From Cyclina sinensis (lineage: Eukaryota; Mollusca; Bivalvia; Venerida; Veneridae): DNA of 64,000 nt. The stretch covers positions 25,136,882-25,200,881 of the forward strand of contig JAAONU010000006.1 in NCBI GenBank assembly GCA_012932295.1. The letters are read 5' to 3'. Position 1 is the stretch's first letter, and each line of letters begins with the position of its first letter. Made by a program: the position numbers and the translations under genes. The notes beneath the pieces were generated by a model that was given only the letters and a program-made list of their open reading frames with translations, searched no databases and was not told where the DNA came from. Below are positions 46,476 to 59,800 of the stretch, one piece after another.

Positions 46476-47705
46476 GCCCCCCATTGAAGATGTCAGTCGG
46501 TCAGGAGACACTTTGGTTTTGGTTTCTGATCAATATCTAGAGAACCCATAAACCCACCTTCCTCAGGCTTGGGTTATAGGTTGGTCATGACTAGTAGATG
46601 ACCCTCAAAGTTTTTCAGGTCAAAGGTCAAGGTCACAGTGACCTTGAATAGCAAAACGGATTCTGATCAATTACTAAAGAACCCTTGGTCCCAGGTTGTT
46701 CAGTCTTAGTAAGTAGGTTGGTCATGACCAGTAAATGACACTTATCGTTTTCAGGTCACCAGGACACAGGTTAAGGTCAGAGTGGCCTTGAAAACAGTTT
46801 CCAGTCAATAACTATAGAACCCTTGGTCCTAGGTAGTTCAAACTTGGTGTGTAGGTTGGACATGACTAGTAGATGACCCCTATAGTTTTTTACATTACCA
46901 GGTCAAAGGTCAAGGTCACAGTGACCTTGAAAAGCAAAAGGGATTCCAATCAATAACTAAAGAACCCTAGGTCCCAGGTTGTTTAAACTTAGTATGTAGT
47001 TTGACATGACCAGTAGACAACCACTATAGTTTCTCAGGTCACCAGAACAAAGGTCAAGGTCACAGTGACCTTGAAGAGCAAAACAATTTCCAATCAATAA
47101 CTATAGAACCCTTGGTCCCAGGTCGTTCAAACAAAGTGTGTAGCTGGTCATGACCAGTAGATGACCCCTATAGCTTTTCAGGTCAAAGGTCAAGGTCACA
47201 GTGATCTTGTATAGCAAAATAGTGCCCCAACAATTTCTACAGAATGCTTGAGCATAGCTCCTCAAAACTTCATAGGTAAGTTGGTCATGACATTTAAATG
47301 ACCACTGTAATTTTTAGGGTTATTAGATCAAGGTCACAGTAACCTTGAAAAGGAAAACAGTATCTGCTGAATATCAAGGGAATCCTTGGGCCCAGGTTCG
47401 ATAGACTAAGTATGTAGGTTTGCAATGATCAGTAGATGACAAAAGGTCACAGTTATCTTGAAAACGAAAATGGTTTCCAACGAATAAATGTAGAACGCTT
47501 GGGCCCATGTTCCTCAAACTTTGTATATAAGTTGTTCACGACTCGTAGATGAGCCTTTTAGTTTTTCAGGTCAAAATCCATTGTCATAGTGTCCCTGAAT
47601 AGCAAAATGGTTCCCGATCAATAACTATAGAACGCTTGGTTCCAGTTCCTCAAAATTTCATGGCTGCCTCTAGGGATGTGCTAAGGGGGCAAATATGTTT
47701 TACAA
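46476..47705. mobile_element. ~140-bp tandem array with nuclear-receptor-like motifs, flanked by GCCCCC / GGGGGC ends
   Basis: About eight units share AGAACCCTTGGTCCCAGGTT, GTAGGTTGGTCATGACCAGT, AGATGACCCCTATAG and a TGACCT-rich block. The module is framed by TTATGCCCCCCATTGAAG on the left and GGGGGCAAATATGTTTTACA then AACATCTCTTG on the right, a frame seen in mollusc repeats. Units near 46,617-46,644 and 46,900-46,926 contain AGGTCAAAGGTCA (DR1) followed at once by AGGTCACAGTGACCT, a perfect inverted repeat with 3-bp spacer; the unit near 47,051 keeps the palindrome. Confidence 0.85.
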
Positions 47706-49069
47706 ACATCTCTTGTTTTGGTCAGTTTTCCCTATTGTGATAGTGAGGCTGTCTTTTGGGAATAGTTTAAAGAACAAGAAGAAAATATAGCAGTTTTGAA
47801 TTTTATTTCAATCAGTAACAATCATAATGCAGCAAAAACAATAAATGTATGCATGTCACAATGGTAATGTTTTGAAATGAACAAAAAAAAAATGGACACA
47901 ATTCAAATTACAGGCTAGACACGTACTTGCTTGATTTGTCATCTTGCACTTGTTTTTTTTTTACTAAGCAAGGGAGGGGGTGGGGGTCGGGGGAGGGGGT
48001 TATTTCTAATCATTATCAAGACAAAAGCATGTATATTTTAATTTAAAAAAAATATATATGCTTAAAACTAATCAAAAGACAACTCACTGGTCATATTAAA
48101 GGGAAATAACTCTTGAGATATCAAAGCTGACGAAAATCAGGCAAATACTGTATCATAGCCATAAAACTCTTTCCTTAAAAGAAAATTCAACATGAGACAA
48201 TCTGGCATTTTTGGTTTTTTACGTCTTAATCTTACAGGTTCTTTCAGCTAGTTAATTACTGTTACCGATTGAATGCTTGTACTAGCTGGCAAAAACCTTG
48301 TCTGTTTAACTCCTTAATAGATTTTTTTCCCTCTTGATAACTTTTTTACAGCACTGTACTTCTTAAGTTTTCATTTCTAGCATTTTTTTTTTACACAAAG
48401 TATACATGTGCACATAGTATAATACAGTAAATGTACCATTTATTCATTTCATTTTAATGTCTTCTTTGTAGGAATATTTTTTTTTAAACTTTCTAATCCA
48501 TTTATTTCTTTGCAATGGTGCAAAATGGAAATCAGAAATATTTGAATTTCCCTATTCCATTTCATAATATTATAAATGTATGACAAGAAACTGTGGTTCT
48601 TTTCTTTTAAAACAATTCTTGAATGACAGTCGCCAAAAAAATTTTTTTAAAAAATAACGATATTTAAAACAATTCTGTACAGTTTATTGAATGTACATGC
48701 CACTTTATTGTAACGCTAAACAATAATATATTAAACACAGTTTACAACACAGAACAGCAGAAATTTCTTTACATTTTTATGGAGTCTGCAACAACGTCCA
48801 GCATTTGACAATACTGTAATGCTTTCTGAACCTTAAACATGTATGCAATTTTTCATCAGGACTACAAATCAGAGATAGTCATGTTTGAAACAGATTTTGT
48901 ATTTGTTGACATTAATAAAATAAACATATGTACTTAGTCAGAAAATTTCAACATTATTTCTTTTACAGACAATCAAATGAAGTGGGTGAAAAACAGGTAT
49001 GTTTCCTTCTGTTGTTTTTGGTATTTTTTACCCGAAGTTTGTTCTCTTATCCCTTCTCCTACTGGTAGC

Positions 49070-49254
49070 ATTTGTGTTTTTGACCAGTGCAGACCAGATC
49101 AGCCAGCACATCCATGCAGTCTGATCATGGTCTACACTATTTGCCAATCAGTTGGTAATTATCAATAAGCACCCTGTACACAATTAATGGATCTGTCCAA
49201 ATTGGTCCAAAGATGGACAAGTCCATTTAAGATATTTAGCAGGCTAAGTGTTAA
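49070..49254. mobile_element. TTAA-type MITE
   Basis: It contains CCAGTGCAGACCAGATCAGC, CAGTCTGATCATGGTCTACA, ATTAATGGATCTGTCCAAAT, GATGGACAAGTCCATTTAAG and ATTTAGCAGGCTAAGTGTTAA. The left end is unclear. Confidence 0.65.
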
Positions 49255-50379
49255 ATAATGAAAAACATTCAAGTTGTAATACTGGCTAAATGTACTTTAG
49301 ACGGTTAAGAAACAGCTGACTCTTCTCCTGTTTCTCCTAAATGAAACAAATCTCAGGAGTTCAAACACACTGATTCAGTCCTGTTACGAAGTTTGGTCAC
49401 AAGCTAAAAAAGTCTTCACTGTTTTTTTGAAAATCCTTTTTGTCAAAACTCAGGTTTTCAGATTAGATTCTGTTTTTTTCCTCCTAACTGTGACAGGTAC
49501 ATGGGAATGCTTGTTGCTAGTATCATTAAAACAAGCCTACAGTTAAGTCTAAATAAGCCACAATATCAACAACTTAATAAGCAAGTCTCTGTTTTTCACC
49601 TGGCTAAGGGTTGTTCAAAACATTCCCTTTAAAAAATAAACTCAGACAAAAAAAAATTATCATCTCTCTTTCCTTCATTCATTTTTTCTTTTCCTTGTCA
49701 CATGATCACAAAATTGACAGTCACATATAATCTCTTGCAGGCCACATGATCTTTCCTGCAGGTCACATGGTCAAACTTACAATTAATATGCTTCTAATGG
49801 TGCAGGTTCATATCACCTCACTGATACAGAACACCTCTGAAAATACATGTCAAACCCTTTAAGCTACAAAGATTGTATGTCAACTTTCTTCGTTGAAGCA
49901 CAGTAGTGAACACGCCCAAACCATGTATTTTATATGTTAAAGGAAAGTCAATAATTCACATAAAAAGAACTTGATGTTGGACTGAAAGTATACTCTTTTT
50001 ACAAGAAGAACAACACATGATCACAGCACATGACACACATTCCTAATTTCACACTATCAGTCCTAAAGATAGAAACTCATCTCACAAGATCAGCCCATCA
50101 AATAGCCAGTCCAATAGCCAGGAAACAAATCCAAAGTGAATTTCTTCATTTCAAAATGGACACAGGGCTAAGAGGTCCCTTCAAATGGATGATTCTTTTT
50201 TTTTTTAAAAAAACCAAGTACGGACTTCTGCTGCACCAATTTGTTTGAGATTCCACCTCGATGAAAATGATACATTCCTGCAATGAAAACATACCACAGA
50301 ATAATAATTTTAATACCTCAATTCATCTAAATTAATTGTTGACACTATACCATGCTCAAAGCATATTTTACTCCCTTTT

Positions 50380-50518
50380 TGTGAAGAGTGCAGGTCATTA
50401 TTAGCCTGTTAATTCATGCAGTCTGGTCATGGTCTCTGCACCATTCCCTATGCAGTCTTAAAATTTATAAATGGGACTGCTCAAACAGAATGGACAAATC
50501 CATTTTAGGAATTAAGTT
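50380..50518. mobile_element. TTAA-type MITE, shortened copy
   Basis: GAGTGCAGGTCATTATTAGC, CATGCAGTCTGGTCATGGTC and AGAATGGACAAATCCATTTT place it in the same family as the copy at 49.07 kb; part of the middle is missing. Confidence 0.55.
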
Positions 50519-50815
50519 GATTATACAAAGGTTTTTTTTTCCATTCTGAGATATGTTTTTCTTCAATTTCTAGAAAAAAAACACAAAACAACAGGGAAGT
50601 TTGAGACACACTTTTCACATTTCTTCTCAATTTCAAGACATTTCTGTGACATTCTCAAGGCTAAATACCTTACACAGCTTACAGTTTCGAATCTTCTATA
50701 AGCTAACGGTTTCATCATGACTGAACAAGTCTGAATCTAGCTATAATCTATAACAAATTAAAAACATTGTTTAATAGTAAATAGAAAGCAGAGCTTTCTC
50801 AATAAGTAAATACCT

Positions 50816-53800
50816 TCAAACACCCGTATGAGGTTCTATATGAACAGACACGTCTGAAAACCAGGTGGCCACATCAACATCAAGTGTCTCGTACCGCTTT
50901 ATAAAGGTGTGCTCCTGCACGGCAAAAAAATATGTACAGGCATTTGACTTTCTTTATTCATGAAGATTAAACAGGATTTTGTATATGTACATCAAACTAT
51001 TTAACAAGTGACCACGTTATCTTTCATTCAAGTGTGTAAATGATATATGACCACATTTCAAGCTATTTCTAAGTATTCAGATTGACTGCATGCCAGTAAT
51101 ACAGTATGGTTCAATGAATACAGACTGGCTTTTATCTTTAAATACAGCAACCTTCTACAGTATGGTTCAATGAATACAGATTGGCTTTTATCTTTAAATA
51201 CAGCAACCTTCTACAGTATGGTTCAATGAATACAAGTCGGCTTTTATCTTTAAATACAGCAACCTTCTACAGTATGGTTCAATGAATACAAGTCGGCTTT
51301 TATCTTTAAATACAGCAAAGTAAACTGGAAAACTTATGACATATAATACAGCACTGATATACGCGTACATTTATCTTAAATTATCTAAAGACTTTAAATA
51401 CAGACATATATTATATACTTCTCAATGAAATATTGAGAAAAATTGATGAAATAAAATGCGTGTTTTCATTTTCGCTGTAAAAATTTATTTTTCACTGCAG
51501 TGAAACATTTTCTGTATTTTCACTGGTGTCTTGCCGGACTACTTTCTTCTAAATTCAGCCAATTCACAAAATTTAAGGGGAATTCTTTCGAATTGTAAGG
51601 TCAAAAAACAGAGAAAGTATATAATAAACAGAAAATTCAAGATTTTTCTATAAATACGGGATTTATAGAATCTCGTGGTATAAAAATTAACATATTTCAC
51701 TTGTGGCTATCACCACTCATGAAATATGTATTTCCATACCACTCGATAAAAATAAATCCCGTATTTATAGAAAAAACTTGAATATTCTCTATGTTCTACA
51801 CTAATGTTTATCAACTTACGTACAAAACTGCGAAATTATTCTACATGTTTACAAATTCCTTTCAGGCAAGAAAGATTAGCAATGCTTCTTAGGCAAGTAG
51901 TAGTTTTTTTCTTTCACAACAGAACCAAAGAATCATAACCTGGTAGGAGAATATTCAATCCACAGAAGTGATAGAAGTACTTACTAATAATTTCCTATAT
52001 TTTGGTCTTTTTCTGTAATCTTTAGTGAGGCTGAAATATAAAGCACACACCTATATACATGCGCCAAATAGTTTGTAAAGAAACAATTAAGGTATTTTGA
52101 TTTCTTTACAGCAGTTTACCTTTAAAATGGCTTTAACCCTGAACATGCTGAATTTTTTAATGGATTTGTCCAGCTTTGAATTTGGAACAGTCCATTCAAA
52201 GTTATGTCAATATCAAAATACAAAAATGGAGCTACCAACAGTATAGAGCCTGGTCAGACTGCACGGATGTGCAGGCTGGCCTGGCTCTATACTGGTGGCA
52301 AAGGCCAATCACTTTCGGTTCCAGCAGGATAAAGGTTAATTACAAATAAAATTACAATGTAATACTTCTTCTGTTTATAAGGTCTGGACTTAATGATTAA
52401 TCATTACACAATCATAATGCCCTCAAAATGCTGAAAATAATGATAATTTGTATACATCTGATTAAACAAGGTCAGGTGGTCACAAATCCCAAATCACCGG
52501 TACAATTATACATACATGTAGATATAATATAATATTGTTATTCACAATAAAAGATACACAAAATAACCACCTTTGGCAGACTTTTCAGTAACTGAAAATA
52601 ATAGTTCCAAAATGCTTTGAACAAGACTTTTAACTTGAAATAAAAAGATTTTCAAACAATGCCACATGAAAAGCCATTACATACTGAACAGATCATGTCA
52701 GAATGATTGACACTTTAATTAACTTATATATATTTTGTACATGTACTAATGATACATAAAAATTTCAATATTCTAAAATAACTTTGGTCAATGCAAAGCA
52801 AAATTTTTACAAACAATAGTTAATTATACAATTAGATATTTTGTACTTGCAGCAGTCTGTGAATTTATTATTCTTCAGTACAGGTCATCTGGTCCTGTGA
52901 CGCAGGAAAATCTGTATGGCAAAATAATGTCTTCTAGGCCAAAGAGCATGGCTTGACAAAAAAAGAGAAAAACTCTATTTCTCGCTGTAAGCCTGCAAAG
53001 TCCAGTTTGATGGCCTAAACAGAAATTTACAAGTCATGGGTCTCAGGCCTATGGCTTATTTCACAAACTGTTGCAGTTCGGAAGTTTCTCAAGTTTAAGG
53101 AAAATTTTGACTCAATTTAGGACAAAAAGTCTATACCTGTTATCTATCTATAAGCATCAAAGTTACTTACCAGTCTTTAACAAATGAGCAAAAATCCATG
53201 GAAAAGTGTTGTCCTGGTGGTAGAAGTGGGGGCTCTTCTTGTAAAACTTTCGTTAAAACTTCGAAGTCTGTTTTACAGTTTTTGTACGGAAACTCTCCAG
53301 TGGCTAATTCAACCTGAAATAAAACATACAAAAATTAATGTCTACTCTTATCGACAGTTCTACCATGATGGCAAACCAAAGTTTCAGTTTAAAGGACAGA
53401 CTCTTGATTAACTGTTTTTTATCTCTGTGAAATAATAGCCAAGCTTTTATGAAAGACCTGAAAACTAGCCTTAAGCGCTTTGCCAAAGGGGAAAATCCTC
53501 GTCTTTTTTTAACATTTCCTTTCAAGTAAATTTCTAAAGGGGGCTGGTCAATTTTGAAAGTGCTTTCATTGCCATGGCATATATGTTTCACTGGAATGGC
53601 CCTCAGAATTTTACTTATGCTCAGATAATTTTACGATGGATAGAACACTTTCTTGTTCGCCATTCTGACTTACCAGTGATATTCCTAGACTCCAGACATC
53701 CGCCCTAATATCATAGTCTGGTCTCGTAGGATCTGGTGGGTCTATCCTCTCAGGCTACAAATACAGAGACAGAATTGTATTATAAACTTGGGTATATTTA

Positions 53801-56800
53801 TGTCAATATATTGTAAATATAAGAATCAATTTATGTAGATATACCAGTCAACTTACAGCTATACAATTATACTATACTATTATGTTATAATGTTTATTAC
53901 ATTATATATTAATAAACAATGTTGTATATCTTTAAAAATGTTGGCTTATGTATGAAATATAGGTCGATTTTGGTAATGCAAAGTCGATTCCGGTAGATTC
54001 TGGTAAAAATGGTTGATTTCGCCAAAACGTGGGACCGCAATTATACATATATTTAGCCATGCACAATTATCTCTCTTTTAATTATTCAGGGTTTCCTTGC
54101 AACTTCTTAAGCTTCAAAGAAATAACTTTATAACTGTATCTCTAGACATTATCATATTCTACAACAAATTTTGCTCTATTTTCATAATGTAACCTTTGAC
54201 CTCTATTGCACTTGGGAATCGATTCTTTTGCTCAGTGGTCTGCAATGTTAGCTTTTCTGGCTTGATTGTCTCAACAGACATAAGTTCAAATCCCTACAAA
54301 GCAGATTTGTTTCCGATACATTGCATATTTTAGCTACAAACGAAAGGATTTCTGCAGAAATTCTACTTACAGCCATGTATGCAGCACAACCAGCACTTCT
54401 GGTCTTTGCTTTGGAATCTACCAGTCTACCAGATATACCAAAGTCACACAGTTTCACTGTACCCTTCTCATCCAAGAGGATATTGGAAGGTTTCACATCT
54501 ACAACAGTAGGCATGATTCGTTTTACATTGCACATATAAATTGCATACCATCAAACAAGTTTGCTGATCATTGCTGTTTTGATTTCTTCATTTACCGTTG
54601 ACAGTAGAGCAATAAGAGTACACAATACCGAATACCTGCTTTCTTGTGTCTCAAGTCTGCAATACAATCTAAAAGATGAATTTAAATAACAGTAAAAATA
54701 AAATTGTTATTCTACCACTCGCATTCAGCATCTGAGATTTCTTCAAGGTTAATTTCATTTCCTATATTCTGTGTACACCACACCTTTATTTAGAAATTTT
54801 CTGTTGGAGTCAAAAGAAACCTAAGACAATAGTAACATATCAGATCAGTTTAAACTATGATTTGCGAAAGTCATACCTCTGTGTATAACTCCATGATTTT
54901 CCTTGAGGTAATGTAAAGCCCTGACCATCTGAAAAAATACAAACAACAAGGTGTACAAACATATATATATAGACTTATATACTGACATTCTTATAATACA
55001 AATGCAATTTTAGCTTTAAACCGTATAATAAGTTGTTGAACACTGTTCAAGCGCTACTAATTAATTTGAACAATTCCTTAAGTCTAGACAGAAAACCCTC
55101 ACTTACGGCAACCGCCATTTTGCCAAGTATTTTTTCCGGAATGGGTCGTTTTGTTTTCTTTAATAATTTGTCTAAACACGTTGACATTAATTCCATACAT
55201 ATCCATACTTCACTCTGAAACAAAAATGAAGTTCATGTAAACATGAATGATTGGCTACTGTATAGTCAGAAATATTAACAGCATTTTCCATATTTAAAAC
55301 AAACAAACAATCTATTTCCCTATTTGGGTATATGCAGTATTCATTCAGTACAGGTACATTAGTTATTGCAAATAACTCGTTTTCAAGGAAAGGGAAAGGA
55401 CACTGAGAATTACCATCCAAGGACACTGAGAATTACCAATTAATACTCTTCAATTTGGAATGTTGGCATGTCATACAACGGGTTTTGTTACTTAAGGTGG
55501 CCATTTTCTGCTTGAATTTTAAACATGGAGGCAACCATGTTTCATGTAAAATGATTGAGTTTTTTCATTTGCTGATATTGTGAAATGGAAATCTTTCAGA
55601 AACCAATGAATGTCATTAATTAATCACAAAACTTTTGCAAGTAATACTCCCAAGGTCCAAGAACTGAGTGGAACAGAATGGATCAAGCACGGCTTTCCTA
55701 CTATGAACCCACAATGGTGGATAAGCTTCCTTTAGACTAAATCAGTAATTAGCTATGAATATGTGGTTTTCAAAACTGTAGAAAACAAACTTACAGGTGT
55801 TATAAAAGTTCCTATACACTGTACTATATACGGACAATCATGAGATTTTAATACAACATCCAGATCCATTATAATTCTTTTATTCTCCTCCTTATTCCCA
55901 GACCTTCTCATTTGCTGAAAACATAAAATGTGAATGTTATAAATAATCAAATATGTTACTAAATCCATGAACTAAAATTCTGTCTGAAAACGCACTATAA
56001 AGATTACTGACTTTTGAATGTAACCAAGTTATGTCAAATATTACATATTATTAGTCGAAAACAGGCAAAAACAAAATAAGAGATCTTTCTATTTATGATA
56101 ATTTAGACTGGCACACACTAACTCTAGCTTGGCAATTTAAAGCAGAATATTTTCCAAATTATCCATTTTATTCATACTTACGTGATTTTAGGAGAATTTT
56201 TACTAGAGATTGTAAAAATAAGTTTCATTTTCAAATAATTTTGGAACTTGTGGAAGCTAATGACTGTTATGGTTACTGGTAATGCTAACATAGCTTGCTG
56301 AACATATAACACTCAACATAAAGCTATTCTACTTTTATACTAGTCAGTAGAAGGAATGCTTGGTCCACAAGTTTGATACATCTCACTATTATTTATACTG
56401 ATAAATATATATATAGTATATATTTATACTGATGCTTTAATGGAGTTAAATGCACTCAAAGTCATATCGGGTGGGCAGTTTAACTAACCACTGTTCCTTG
56501 GAAAGTCCAGTGCTAGACTCCAACTGTCCATAAGAAACTGTGAACGTTCTCACATAAATGGTAACGGTTGAAAGCAATGCTTGAACCCATGACCATCAAT
56601 TAGGGAGAAGTTAAGTCATTTGAGGTCAGCGACTTAAACCACTTGACCACAAAGAGGGGTTTATTTACTCTTATTAGCGTAAGTGTAAAGCTGCAGTTAA
56701 TTTCAACCAATGACCCACAAAAACTTGACTATCATACCTTCACAGCCATCATCACACCAGACTGTTTATGACGCATTCTTATCACCTGTCCACAGGTACC

Positions 56801-59800
56801 ATGTCCAAGCTCACCTAAAGCTTCCAAATCTGATATATCTGTTGGAACTCTCTGAAAAAAAAAATCATAAAAAAACTCCTTCAATTCTGCTTAACAACTT
56901 CACACACAAAAAAAAAAACATGTCCTTAAACCAAGAGAACCATAGGCTATTTCTAGATGAGCAACCAACATTCTGAACTCCTGATATTAAACTTAAAAAT
57001 AAAGCATTAAAATTTAAGCAGCATTATGAAGGCTATACCAGGGCCCTGGTGGTTGTGGCATTTACTTGACTGTGATGCTCAAGATACTTTATGAGAAATG
57101 GATTAAAATCTTTCTGATTGGTAGTCTTCATCTCTTATGACCCCCTACTACACTGCACTCTCCCTAACCCACTTAAATGTAAGAATATTTTGAATGAGTG
57201 CAACAGTTCAAACCTACTCACCTGACCATTCAGAGTCAAAATTCCTGTCTGTTTCATAATCTCTGTGTACTTCTGTTCTATCTCATGACTAGCAAGAAGA
57301 GAAAAAATAAGAAGAAAATCTTGTGGAAAATTTGCGCATACGGGTATACACCGGAATCGGCCTGTATTTCATAAATAAATTGTATTGAAGTTATACAAAA
57401 GTTATTTTTCATTACTTTACATCAGAAATAACACATTCACCCAAGGAGTTCGAAGTATCTTCAAGTGGAAAGATTTTACAAGACGAAGAAAACTGGCGAG
57501 TTGCGGAAAATTTGTACATACGGATATACGCCAAAAGCGGTCTGTATTTAATAATAAATCGAATTTAAGTCATTCAAAAATGATGTATATCATTAATATA
57601 CCTCAGAAATAATACATTTACCCAATAAATTTGAAGTATCTTCAAGTGGCAAGATTTTACAAGAGAAAGAAAAATCGGCGAGTTGTGGAAAATTTGCGCA
57701 TAATAATATCCACCGGAATCACCGATTTTCTTTCTCTTGTCAACTTTTTCCAGTCGAAGATACTTCAAATTCCTTGGGTAAATATGTTTTTTCTGATGCA
57801 GAGTAATGAAAATAACTTTTGTATGACTTTAATTCAATTTATTTATGAAATAAAGGCCGATTCAGGCATAATTTATATCTGTATGCGCAAGTTTTCAGCA
57901 AATCGACAATTGTTTTTTCTCTTGCAACATCTTTCCACTCGAAGAAACTTCAAAGTCCTTTGGTAAATATTTTATTTCTGATGTAAAGAAATGAAAAATA
58001 ACTTTGTACGACTTAAATACAATTTATGTATGAAATACATGCCGATTCTGGCGTATATCTGTATGCGCAAATTTTCCGCAACACGCCAATTTTCTTTCTC
58101 TTGTAAAATCTTTCCACTCGAAGAAACTTCAAATTCCTTTTGTTATTACATTAATTATATTATATTTTAATAAATAATGTTGTATATCTTGAAAAATATT
58201 GGCTTATGTATGAAATATAGGTCGATTCCAGTAATGTAAAGTCGATTCCGGTTAAACGTGGGACCCATGAAAGTTTAGAATTTTAGGGGGTAAACAAACT
58301 GAAAACCAGATAATTTTCCATCTTTTGTTAAGAATTTTAAAGTTGTCACATTTGGGGTACCTGTTAATCTCAGCAATTATTGAACAATAATTAAGTGTAT
58401 TTAAGGGGAAAGGTGTAAACTTTTAATAATGTCTTAAAATTTGAACTTTCACAAAGTATATTTCAATTGAAAGATACTATCATACTCTTAATTATTTCAG
58501 ATATTGAGGTGGTGGTATTTCTAAACATTTGAATTTTAATTTATTTATTTTCATTATATTTGAACATAACACATAAATGTGTTCTTTGTCTGGATGTAAT
58601 TGAAAGTAATAGAAAATGTAACCAATGATTACACCAATTTTGGACCTGTAATCGAAGGGAATTGCCTCTGCCTTTGCGACCAGTGCAGACCAAGATCAGC
58701 CTGCTCATCTGTTGATTATGGTCTGCACTATTTGCCATTCAGTCAGTAATTTTTTGAATAAGCACCACAATAAACAATTAATGGATCAGTCCAAACTGAA
58801 AAATGGACAAGCCCATTTTAGATATTTAGCATGTTAAAGGTTAGCATTAGCCCGCCCGCTTAGCTCAATAGGTAGAGCACTGGATTACTAATCCATCGGT
58901 CCTTGGTTCGACCCCTGGGCAGGGCAAAATTTCTCTGTGACAATTGTTCTCAGACATTGTGTCTTATGTTCATTTGTCTCTCACCGCTGATTCAGAGTAG
59001 ATCATGTGGGAACAGTAGTCAGTCACTTGTGGAGAAATTGGCAATTACTGGTTAGTTTTATCCAGGAAAACCGGTTAGGTGGACTGACCACCGAGATATA
59101 GCATATGTTGAAATTGGCGTTAAACCCCAAAACAAACAAACATTAGTATTGTATAGCTCTCAGTAACCAATAAATTTATTACCCATCAGGCTGTCTCTGA
59201 GTATGTGAAGTCGTGGGTGGACAATCAAGGCCTCTTGGTCGCCTCCTACCTGAGGAAGGAGCTGAACTAGACCTAGAAGTTGTTCCAAAGTCTGAAACTG
59301 AAATTTAGCCACATTTATCATTTAAGTAAATTGTCTAATGCTTCACTCCTTCTCTGTAATGTACTGTATAATTATGTTTCAACCAAGTTTTCAGTATCTT
59401 TTTACTCAGATTTCAGCCTTCAAAGAAGTGGTCCATAAATAATTTTTTGAACTATGATTTAACAAAGTTCCTTATTAATGACTGACAGAAATGGCTTAAG
59501 TCTGATCAAATTAAACATAAGAAATGTCTAACCGAAGAAGAGAAGAAATGCAAGTTGACATTTATCATACAAACTGCAAACCTTTTCACATCTTTCTGTT
59601 AAGGATATCCTTATACATGTATGAAAATGTTAGTAGATATTTTGAATATTACTTTGATAAAATTACTAATTGGCGTGTTTTCCTGTAATCTGAATCAGTA
59701 TATTGTATATGGCAGATAAAGAACAAATATACCAACAGTCGCTTGGTCATATACAGTGGTGTTTCAAAATTCATAAATTTAAAATTGTATTTGTAATGTT

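Larger units (their letters stand above)
47706..50815. other. Region downstream of MKK7 (probable 3'-UTR and intergenic)
   Basis: No coding exon is supported. TTTATT words (minus-strand AATAAA) lie near 47,802, 48,682 and 48,704 and could end the MKK7 transcript. A G-rich block (GGGAGGGGGTGGGGGTCGGG) is at about 47,972. Two TTAA-type MITEs lie here (next entries). Confidence 0.4.

Noticed and set aside
58854..58925. Functional tRNA with anticodon ACT
   Set aside because: The acceptor stem does not pair properly, there is no long variable arm as expected for tRNA-Ser, and a full SINE body follows, so it is a SINE head.
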